Positions 1 through 5,656 of a stretch of 8,547 nucleotides of DNA are shown in pieces. Below the pieces are notes generated by a model that made no database searches, had not been told where the DNA came from, and saw only the letters and a list, made by a program, of their open reading frames with translations. The stretch is taken from contig DQTU01000068.1 in NCBI GenBank assembly GCA_015662615.1, positions 1 through 8,547 on the forward strand, read 5' to 3'. Position numbers and translations under genes: made by a program. How positions within the stretch are numbered: position 1 is the first letter of the stretch; the number at the start of each line of letters is the position of its first letter. The stretch comes from Campylobacterales bacterium. GTDB taxonomy: Bacteria; Campylobacterota; Campylobacteria; Campylobacterales; QNZT01.

Positions 1-488
1 TCAGAATTTTTCATAATATAAAATCCTCTACAGGATATCTCAAACTTACCCCTATCAATAAAATCGTTGCTTTGGGAGAGTGCCAAATTTTTTGATCTTT
101 TATCTCCTCAAATGGCGAACTATGGAGTTGGTAAATTACTCTCATCTGTTTTTAAGCTTTTTTACCAATGCCGGCTCACTCTCTTCAAACAGTCTAAGCA
201 TCTTTGCATCAAAAAGTGCAATGAACTCAAAAAGGTCATTTATGTCTTGGGCTGAGTTTTCATAAAGATTTGCATCGTTTGTGGTAGGTTTATAAACTTA
301 TAACAGCCTCTTTTTGTGCTTATACATTTCTCGCCAAAAAGTTTCCTAATGATTTTTATATCATTTTGAATGAGACGGCGATAACTTTCATCATCTTGTC
401 CCAATAAGTCTCGTGCTAAATCTTTTGTAGACCACTCTTTTTGTGTTAACCTCTCTACAATATGCAATATTCGCTCTTGGGAATTCAT
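1..488 (-). pseudogene. WYL-type winged-helix regulator, frameshifted and cut by the window edge
   Basis: An intact first segment (488 to 240, 82 codons) carries a winged-helix DNA-binding domain at residues 4-66, with the ERILHIVERL helix and a later QNDIKIIRKLFG recognition region. This is the usual N-terminus of WYL-domain transcriptional regulators. After ..INLP (near 283) the original frame reads only 14 unrelated residues to its stop. The -1 frame instead continues sensibly (DINDLFEFIALFDAKMLRLF.. to ..ALVKKLKNR, stop at 142-144). A third frame then resumes at about 145 with MRVIYQLHSSPFEEIKD, typical of the linker before a WYL domain, and stops at 11-13. At least two one-base losses therefore break the gene, and its C-terminal half lies beyond position 1. 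The ATG at 488 follows GGAG with a 7-nt spacer and sits 2 nt after the csx20 stop, so the two genes were co-transcribed. Family assignment is inference from pattern. Sequencing error remains an alternative to true decay. Confidence 0.7.
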
Positions 489-490
489 CT

Positions 491-886
491 CTATACTCCA
501 TATGCCCTAAATCGTACATGACTAAAAATGGAAGTTTTGATAGGTTTCCCATCAACTATGTTCTCTGTTGCTACCCTTTTAGTTGTTGCATAAAGTGGTG
601 TAATATTTAGCTGTTTCGCTCTCTCTGCTATCAAATAAGTTGCCCCTAAATCTCCCTGTACCAAAAGATAGTCACCATGGCTAAATTCTCTATCCATAAA
701 AACAATAATTGGCTCCAGAAGTTCGCTTAAGCTTTCAACTTCTGGAGATATGTTTCGCCATATGTTTAATAGCTCTTCAGGAAAATATATAACTTTTTCT
801 ATGCTCAAAGTTTCATATGCATTTTTCTCTTGCTCTTGTGTAAGTTTATGATTAAAAAGTAGATATAAAGTTGATTTTTTTCTCAT
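491..886 (-). CDS. csx20: Csx20-like CRISPR-associated protein (putative ring nuclease)
   Basis: A small single-domain protein of 131 residues that I recognise as Csx20-like. It has an N-terminal strand with FNHKLT (residues 11-16), the signature VQGDLGATYL (77-86) after GDYLLV, YATTKR (99-104) and a terminal HVRFRAYG (123-130). From memory of the family, Csx20 is found with type III CRISPR-Cas and is grouped with CARF-related ring nucleases that degrade cyclic oligoadenylate signals. The activity here is inference. The frame opens further upstream, to 925, but the ATG at 884-886 is preferred: it has AAAGGA with a 5-nt spacer, and the upstream extension contains the likely promoter. The neighbours are vapC, 62 nt upstream on the same strand, and a WYL regulator 2 nt downstream. 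No cas10, cas effector or repeat array is in view. Confidence 0.8.
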   Translation of the reverse strand: MRKKSTLYLLFNHKLTQEQEKNAYETLSIEKVIYFPEELLNIWRNISPEVESLSELLEPIIVFMDREFSHGDYLLVQGDLGATYLIAERAKQLNITPLYATTKRVATENIVDGKPIKTSIFSHVRFRAYGV

Positions 887-904
887 TTTTTTCCTTTGGT
901 AACA

Positions 905-913
905 ATTATACCA
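905..913 (-). promoter_or_regulatory. Extended -10 promoter for csx20
   Basis: The minus strand reads TGGTATAAT, a perfect TATAAT preceded by the TGn extended -10 element. No good -35 box lies 16-18 nt upstream, which is common for extended -10 promoters and for Campylobacterota sigma70 promoters. Transcription would start near 898, only about a dozen bases before the ATG at 886 and just ahead of the AAAGGA ribosome-binding site. This gives the csx20-regulator pair a transcript independent of vapBC and argues against the longer csx20 reading frame. Confidence 0.6.
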
Positions 914-948
914 TATAGAAAACAAGAGTATTTCGTTTTGAATTTTAT

Positions 949-1338
949 CTATTCAACTTTTAAATCTGTAACTTTAGCTATATAGTCAAAATCTTTATCA
1001 CTATGCAAAAGTATAAGACCATCTTCTATAGCAGTAGCAGCTATAAGTACATCTATACTACCTCTTACAGTTATTCCTGATTTTCTACACTTAAAAAAAA
1101 GATTCGCTGCCATCTCATAACTCTCTGACGAGGGATAATAAATCTTTTGAGAAGATAGGTAGGTATTTAATTTATCATACTCTCTTTTATCTTTTGCACC
1201 TTGTAGAGTCTCTTGATATGTAAAAGCTGAAATCCCAAAAGGAATTTGATTTTGTATTATTTTTTCAAATTTTTGACACTCTAAAGTCTCTTTTCCTTTT
1301 AAAAAATCGATAAGAACTGAAGTGTCTATCAAGTACAT
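949..1338 (-). CDS. vapC: VapC-family PIN-domain toxin ribonuclease
   Basis: The toxin of a type II toxin-antitoxin pair; PIN-domain VapC proteins are metal-dependent RNases that usually cut tRNA or rRNA and stop translation. The 129-residue length is normal. The acidic residues expected at the metal site are all present: D5 in LIDTSVLID, E43 in YQETLQG, D96 in GSIDVLIAATA, and D114 with D116/D118 in HSDKDFD. The fold is a single PIN domain over the whole length, with no signal peptide or membrane segment. The ATG at 1338 overlaps the end of vapB by 10 nt, the usual arrangement for translational coupling so that antitoxin is made first. The toxin looks catalytically intact. Its RNA target cannot be read from sequence. 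Confidence 0.93.
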   Translation of the reverse strand: MYLIDTSVLIDFLKGKETLECQKFEKIIQNQIPFGISAFTYQETLQGAKDKREYDKLNTYLSSQKIYYPSSESYEMAANLFFKCRKSGITVRGSIDVLIAATAIEDGLILLHSDKDFDYIAKVTDLKVE

Positions 1339-1535
1339 TTAGAATCTCTTAGTTTTTTATAGTCATAATCTATTTCAAAGCTGATATCTCCTTTGATATC
1401 AAGAAGGGACATTTTTTTATGATTATCAACTAACTCTTTCAACGCCAAATGGATAAGATCTTTTTTTGTTTTTAAATCAGTATATTTAAAAGCTTCTTCT
1501 AAAAGTGTATCATCTATCACAATATTTGTTCTCAT
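1329..1535 (-). CDS. vapB: VapB-family ribbon-helix-helix antitoxin
   Basis: The antitoxin partner of the following vapC. The N-terminus MRTNIVIDDTLLEEAFKYT followed by LKTKKDLIHLALKELV is the ribbon-helix-helix pattern of the VapB (DUF2191-type) family: one beta strand, then two helices that dimerise and bind the operator. The last 25 or so residues (DIKGDISFEIDYDYKKLRD) are the likely toxin-neutralising tail. The frame can be opened at a GTG at 1541, but AAAGGAG lies directly against that codon. It is correctly spaced (5 nt) for the ATG at 1533-1535, which gives 68 residues. VapB, alone or with VapC, normally represses its own promoter, and a candidate direct-repeat operator lies just upstream. 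Confidence 0.92.
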   Translation of the reverse strand: MRTNIVIDDTLLEEAFKYTDLKTKKDLIHLALKELVDNHKKMSLLDIKGDISFEIDYDYKKLRDSKCT

Positions 1536-1546
1536 ACTCACTCCTT

Positions 1547-1565
1547 TGTGTATATTAATGTGTAT
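1547..1565 (-). promoter_or_regulatory. Candidate VapB operator: direct repeat between promoter and vapB
   Basis: On the plus strand TGTGTAT occurs twice, at 1547-1553 and 1559-1565, a 12-bp period that places both copies on nearly the same face of the helix. The repeats cover the expected transcription start and lie just before the vapB ribosome-binding site. This is the position where ribbon-helix-helix antitoxins commonly bind for autorepression. Binding itself is inference. Confidence 0.4.
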
Positions 1566-1567
1566 GT

Positions 1568-1596
1568 ATTATAGTGCAAAATTGCTATCTTGTCAA
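1568..1596 (-). promoter_or_regulatory. Consensus sigma70 promoter of vapBC
   Basis: The minus strand carries TTGACA (1591-1596) and TATAAT (1568-1573) separated by exactly 17 bases. Both hexamers match the sigma70 consensus perfectly at the optimal spacing. The start would fall near 1561, giving a leader of about 26 nt to the vapB ATG. So strong a promoter fits an autorepressed toxin-antitoxin operon. Confidence 0.85.
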
Positions 1597-1612
1597 TAAA
1601 TATTACTTAAGG

Positions 1613-1648
1613 GCACCTCTAAATTAAGTGGTTTGATTTTAGGGGTGC
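1613..1648. repeat. Imperfect inverted repeat (hairpin) after the M23 gene
   Basis: GCACCTCTAAA (1613-1623) pairs with TTTAGGGGTGC (1638-1648) across a 14-base loop, giving an 11-bp stem with one G-T wobble. It begins 16 nt past the stop of the M23 gene, so it could end the housekeeping operon. However, no uridine tract follows the stem in that direction (CCCTTAAGTAATATTT), so it is a poor intrinsic terminator. The arm sequence also looks like an insertion-sequence terminal repeat, which would make it a mobile-element scar. The pairing is seen directly; the role is open. Confidence 0.55.
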
Positions 1649-1664
1649 ATTATAGATAACATTT

Positions 1665-2480
1665 TTAAAGTAATTTCACCAAACTAACTCGACCATACAA
1701 ATTCATAATAGCCCTTGTAAGACTATCCCATGTAATTCTATTTTCAGCATATAAAAGTTTCTCAAAATTGTTGATATCAAAAGTTAAAAAGTTTTTTGGA
1801 TCTAAAACATTTTTAATATATTTTACTTCATAATGTAGATGTGGTCCTGTTGAAATGCCTGTATTTCCAAGGTATCCTAAAACTTCACCTTTCTTTACAA
1901 AGTCCCCTTTTTTTACTCTTAAATTACTCTGCATGTGTCCATAAGCGGTTTTAAAACCAAAATTGTGATGAATAACTACTAAATTTCCATACCCTTTATC
2001 AAAATCTGAAAATTCAACGATTCCATCAGCGGTTGCAACGATAGGAGTTCCTAACTTTCCTCCAAAATCAATACCATGATGAAAGCGTTTTGTTTTATAG
2101 ATAGGGTGTATACGATAACCAAATGGTGAAGTAACTCTTTTAGCATCAGAGGGATATCCGCTAGGGATACTATCAACTATCAATTTTTTTGTATTTTTAT
2201 TCATGTTTGCTAAAAGTTTTTTGATATTACTTTTATTGTTTCTCTGATTTCCCTTAATCAACTCTTCGATATCTTCAATCTTATCTTGGATCTGGTCAAA
2301 TTCCTCTTTTTTCTTTTGAATGCTTTGACTAAGGATGATATTTGCACGGATGAGTTTTAACTGCTCTTTTTTGATATCATCTGCATAGGAAGTATAAAAT
2401 GCGGATACGAGCGCTACGATTACAAAAGTAAATGCGATGAGAGAGAGGATTATGATATTTTTATCGTGTTTTATCTCCAT
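1665..2480 (-). CDS. Membrane-anchored M23 (LytM) peptidoglycan endopeptidase
   Basis: A zinc metallopeptidase that would cut peptide cross-links of peptidoglycan in the periplasm. Layout of the 271 residues: short cytoplasmic start, one membrane segment at about 9-30, a charged probable coiled coil at about 35-75, a linker, then the LytM domain at about 116-231. The catalytic set is complete: H134 and D138 in HHGIDFG, H182 in YGHM, and H214/H216 in PHLHYE. The TSPFGYRIHP motif marks the domain start. Position directly after folC matches the H. pylori cell-shape peptidase genes csd2/csd1 (HP1544/HP1543), so a role in cell shape is a reasonable inference. The ATG overlaps the folC end by 20 nt. 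Its AGGAG lies 13 nt upstream, unusually far, but no in-frame start lies closer. No second M23 gene or bactofilin follows it here. Confidence 0.9.
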   Translation of the reverse strand: MEIKHDKNIIILSLIAFTFVIVALVSAFYTSYADDIKKEQLKLIRANIILSQSIQKKKEEFDQIQDKIEDIEELIKGNQRNNKSNIKKLLANMNKNTKKLIVDSIPSGYPSDAKRVTSPFGYRIHPIYKTKRFHHGIDFGGKLGTPIVATADGIVEFSDFDKGYGNLVVIHHNFGFKTAYGHMQSNLRVKKGDFVKKGEVLGYLGNTGISTGPHLHYEVKYIKNVLDPKNFLTFDINNFEKLLYAENRITWDSLTRAIMNLYGRVSLVKLL

Positions 2481-3615
2481 GATGATTTAAAAACTCCTCT
2501 ACGACAGAGAATGAACCGAATATTAGATATTGTTCATTCTGATTGATTTTATGAAAATTGTCAAATTCGATTTTTAAAGTTTCCAATGTTCTCTCTAAAA
2601 TCTCTTTTTGTTCAACTCTTTCATTTAATATCGGCAAAATTTCAACTCTTTTAATAACTGGCTTTAGAATTTTTAAAATTTCTTCATAATCTTTGTCACT
2701 ATAGGAGTTATAAACCAAAACAATCTTGGAATTTTTGAAATGTGACATAAGTGCTTTTGCTGCTGCTATATTGTGTCCAACATCGATAGTTACATTGTCA
2801 CTTATTTTTTGACACCTACCAAAAAGTTTAAAATTATCAAATTTATTAAAATCTATCTCAAAGCCAAAAAACTTCGCTCCTGCCATAGCTAATAATAGAT
2901 TCTCTGCAAAAAAATCTGCCATAAAAAGTGATCTAATGGTCTCTTTAGATTCTGCAATTTCATCATAACTAAAAAAGTAATCGTATCGAAATATCTCTAC
3001 ACCCTTTTTACGAGAAAGCACTTTTGAAACTTTATAAACCTCTTTATACTCTTGCTTTCCAAGTATTGCAAATTTTCTCACTGCATTTAGTTTTGTCTTT
3101 GCAATTTTCTCTATCGTATCTCCCAAAAAAGCTTCATGATCAATAGATATAGGAGTAACAAGTGTTAAATCACTTCCAAATACACTGGTTGCATCATATT
3201 CGCCACCAAGTCCAGCTTCTAACACAATGTAATCACTTCCCTCAAAACAGAGCATGGCAAGAAGTGTAGTATATTCAAAATAGGAGAGGGATTCTTGAAA
3301 TTCACTACTTAAAAGTGAAAGTAATTTTTGATGATTTTGTTCAAGCATCTTGTCTTCTACATCAAAACCATTTAACCAAATACGTTCGTTAAATCTTAGA
3401 ACATGAGGAGAGGTATAGTGCCCGATTTTTAAATCACATTTAAGAAGATAATGGGCTAAAAATCTTCCAGTACTTCCCTTCCCATTGGTTCCTATCACAT
3501 GAATTATTGTTGGAAGTGAAAAATGCTCTTTTACACTTTCCCAAGCTCTAGGCATACGAGTATAGTCAATCTCTTTATAATAGAGTGGTTTTGTAGCTAA
3601 AAACTCTGCTAACAT
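2461..3615 (-). CDS. folC: Folylpolyglutamate synthase / dihydrofolate synthase
   Basis: A Mur-ligase-family ATP-dependent enzyme that adds glutamate to dihydropteroate and/or reduced folates in the cytoplasm. The 384 residues are somewhat shorter than the E. coli enzyme. Visible motifs: the P-loop GTNGKGST (42-49), the folate-loop region TSPHVLRFNERI (68-79), the VLEAGLGGEYDAT block, TPISIDHEAFLGDTIEKIAKTK, and DVGHNIAAAKAL starting the C-terminal Mur-ligase domain. The ATG at 3615 is immediately adjacent to the stop of the diguanylate cyclase gene (no spacer). Its ribosome-binding site, AGAGGTG, lies inside the end of that gene, so the two are probably coupled. The order leuS, lptE-like, folC, M23 is the conserved Campylobacterota arrangement apart from the inserted cyclase. 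Whether both activities are present cannot be read from sequence. Confidence 0.95.
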   Translation of the reverse strand: MLAEFLATKPLYYKEIDYTRMPRAWESVKEHFSLPTIIHVIGTNGKGSTGRFLAHYLLKCDLKIGHYTSPHVLRFNERIWLNGFDVEDKMLEQNHQKLLSLLSSEFQESLSYFEYTTLLAMLCFEGSDYIVLEAGLGGEYDATSVFGSDLTLVTPISIDHEAFLGDTIEKIAKTKLNAVRKFAILGKQEYKEVYKVSKVLSRKKGVEIFRYDYFFSYDEIAESKETIRSLFMADFFAENLLLAMAGAKFFGFEIDFNKFDNFKLFGRCQKISDNVTIDVGHNIAAAKALMSHFKNSKIVLVYNSYSDKDYEEILKILKPVIKRVEILPILNERVEQKEILERTLETLKIEFDNFHKINQNEQYLIFGSFSVVEEFLNHHGDKTR

Positions 3616-5157
3616 TTATAACACCTCTGGCATTACTCTATTTCTGCCTGTTTGTTTCGCAGCATAAAGTGCCTTATCTGCACCAGCAATCATCTCTTTT
3701 TGATCTTTATAATCATTACAATGCGCCACGCCGACACTAATGGTAACAGGTACTGCTTCATTTTTATATAAAAAGTCAAATGATTCTACTTTTTTTCTAA
3801 CTTTTTCAGAAAATACCAAAGCACCACTCAATGGAGTATTAGGCAGTACCGCCAAAAACTCTTCTCCACCATATCGACCGATGATATCCACATCTCTTTT
3901 GAGATCTATAAAGATTGCACCTAGTTTTTTAAGTATCACATCCCCCGCTTCATGACCAAAAGTGTCATTGACCTTTTTAAAATAATCAATATCAAAAAAG
4001 CAGATCGAATACTCAATTTTATATCTTATAAAACTTTTTTCCACACGATTTAACTCTTCGTCAAGACCTCTTTTAGAAACTAATGCAGTTAAAAAATCTT
4101 TTTTACTCTCTTTTTTAGCAACACTAAGTGCACCCTCCAGCTTTTTGATCTTTACTTGTAGCGCTCTCACGACTGCATCATCTTTTTGCATCTTTTTACT
4201 CAAAAGATCTGTCTCAACTTCAAGCGAATCAGCAATTTTTGTCAATCTTGCTTTTACGGTTTCAAAATTATGTTTACCATGATCAAAACTTTGAAGCTCC
4301 CTCTTGATTTTAGATATACGATCTCTACTTAGGCTACTATTGTTAACTAGGTTTACAATTTTATCAGATACATCTCCTAGAAGTTCATCAAGAGATAAAA
4401 TTCTATTTTTTACTTCTTCTCGATCTATCTCAATTCGTTTTTCAACTAAATTGCTAATTCTTTTTTGCACATCTTGTGTATTAATGATATGCGGTGCATT
4501 TTTAAGCTCATAACTAAGCGTTGCTAATTCATCATCCATAATATCTGTAAGAGAGGGAGTAAGAGAAGAGACAATCATAGATGCCATAGATTCTATAGTT
4601 TTGTCCTCCTTTGCATGCTCTAATGCAGTTACAACTTCATTAATGGTTAACTCTAAATCACTCTTGTCAACATGACAATAAGGCTTTAATTTATCAAACA
4701 AACTCTCATCATAATTTGTTAAAAACTCAAACCATTTATCTTTGATAATTTCAAAAGTATTATAATCAGCTAAATATTCAATACGCTCTAAAGAAGCATT
4801 TGCAAGTTCACTAGCCTTCTTGTTGTGTAAAACTGTCATGCTTTGAAGCAATCGTTTTACTAAAGTTACAAGGATAAGGTTTTGCCTATTTTTTTCTTGT
4901 CCTGTTATACGGTTTAGCGTTGCGATAAGATAAGTTAGAAGCTCTTCAGTTGTATTTATATTATACTTTGATGTATCTTCTTTCAGAAAAGGATTGAGTT
5001 TTGACATAAATCTTTTATTTCGATTACAATCGATGAGATCAAAACCTCTTTTTGTTGCAATCTTACAAAACATTTTTGCATAGTTATCTGGAGTAAGAGG
5101 CATTTTATTGGAGTTTAAAGTCTTTAGAGTTTCTCTTACTATGTCACTAATTGTCAT
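3616..5157 (-). CDS. Soluble GGDEF diguanylate cyclase
   Basis: Predicted to make cyclic di-GMP from two GTP. The C-terminal GGDEF domain (about 352-510) has TALVSKRGL at 357-365, metal-binding FFDIDYFKKVND with D389, GHEAGD, and an intact active site GGEEF at 430-434. An inhibitory I-site, RDVD (421-424), lies exactly five residues before it, so product feedback is expected. The N-terminal ~340 residues are helical, charged, and show no membrane segment or known sensor domain. A start motif LTPDNYAKMF and a coiled coil at about 310-350 suggest dimerisation control. The start at 5157 has GGAG six bases upstream and overlaps the lptE-like stop as ATGA; the stop abuts folC. The tight packing means its level follows the housekeeping operon. 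The signal it senses is unknown. Confidence 0.93.
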   Translation of the reverse strand: MTISDIVRETLKTLNSNKMPLTPDNYAKMFCKIATKRGFDLIDCNRNKRFMSKLNPFLKEDTSKYNINTTEELLTYLIATLNRITGQEKNRQNLILVTLVKRLLQSMTVLHNKKASELANASLERIEYLADYNTFEIIKDKWFEFLTNYDESLFDKLKPYCHVDKSDLELTINEVVTALEHAKEDKTIESMASMIVSSLTPSLTDIMDDELATLSYELKNAPHIINTQDVQKRISNLVEKRIEIDREEVKNRILSLDELLGDVSDKIVNLVNNSSLSRDRISKIKRELQSFDHGKHNFETVKARLTKIADSLEVETDLLSKKMQKDDAVVRALQVKIKKLEGALSVAKKESKKDFLTALVSKRGLDEELNRVEKSFIRYKIEYSICFFDIDYFKKVNDTFGHEAGDVILKKLGAIFIDLKRDVDIIGRYGGEEFLAVLPNTPLSGALVFSEKVRKKVESFDFLYKNEAVPVTISVGVAHCNDYKDQKEMIAGADKALYAAKQTGRNRVMPEVL

Positions 5158-5651
5158 TTTATACTCCGTATGGCTATTTGACTTCTCACTGCATCCAAAG
5201 CTTTTTGACTTGCAAACTTAATCGCTGCAAATCGTTTTGTATCTGAGATTAAGGAAGTCGATTCAATAGGGAAGTCATAATCTCCTTTAGTAGTAATCAC
5301 ATGTGTTTTATACTCTTTATCAATATATTTAGTTTTTAATCCAACATGCGTCTTATACGCTATGACATAACCGTTTTTATCATATTGGATCGGAACAAAA
5401 GATACAGAGTTTAAATTGATATAAAATTTAGAATCCGCTTTCTCAAGTGACACAATACGAGAGCGAAATTGACTTACAATCGCTTCATTAAGTGCATCTT
5501 TGATTAAAACACTATTTTCTGGATCTTCTAAGGAGATTGCAACTTCTGCATAAATCTTATCTCCTAAGACCTCTTTGGTATAGAGTGAAGTAGGTTTATA
5601 TCCACAAGAAGCAAATAAAAACAGGATAAAAACTAATGTTGCTACTCTCAT
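5154..5651 (-). CDS. lptE: LptE-like outer-membrane lipoprotein
   Basis: A 165-residue putative lipoprotein. Its short hydrophobic signal peptide ends in a lipobox-like FASC with the acylated cysteine at C16, followed by GYKP, which is typical of LptE/LPS-assembly lipoproteins (the ..CGY.. start). LptE plugs the LptD channel and helps place lipopolysaccharide on the outer leaflet. The body is a small alpha/beta domain (EVAISLEDPENSVLIKDALN.., then ..KFYINLNSVSF..) consistent with that fold, though the family is poorly conserved. The gene lies 5 nt after leuS, as the LptE-like HP1546 does in H. pylori, and its TGA overlaps the next start. Phe at lipobox -3 is slightly unusual. The Lpt role is inferred from lipobox, size and neighbourhood rather than a diagnostic motif. 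Confidence 0.78.
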   Translation of the reverse strand: MRVATLVFILFLFASCGYKPTSLYTKEVLGDKIYAEVAISLEDPENSVLIKDALNEAIVSQFRSRIVSLEKADSKFYINLNSVSFVPIQYDKNGYVIAYKTHVGLKTKYIDKEYKTHVITTKGDYDFPIESTSLISDTKRFAAIKFASQKALDAVRSQIAIRSIK

Positions 5652-5656
5652 ATTAC

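Noticed and set aside
67..265. Two overlapping plus-strand frames of about 60 codons at the left edge.
   Set aside because: They are antisense to the recognisable WYL regulator remnants, have no ribosome-binding site and show no family pattern.
240..290. Programmed -1 frameshifting in the WYL regulator.
   Set aside because: No slippery heptamer lies at the shift near 283, and a second break follows near 146, so loss of bases or sequence error is simpler.
928..950. TTGAAT and ATTCAA near the vapC stop, considered as a terminator.
   Set aside because: The stem is only 6 AT-rich pairs with no U-tract.
1..1664. CRISPR array or further cas genes around csx20.
   Set aside because: No regularly spaced repeats and no other Cas motifs are present in the window.
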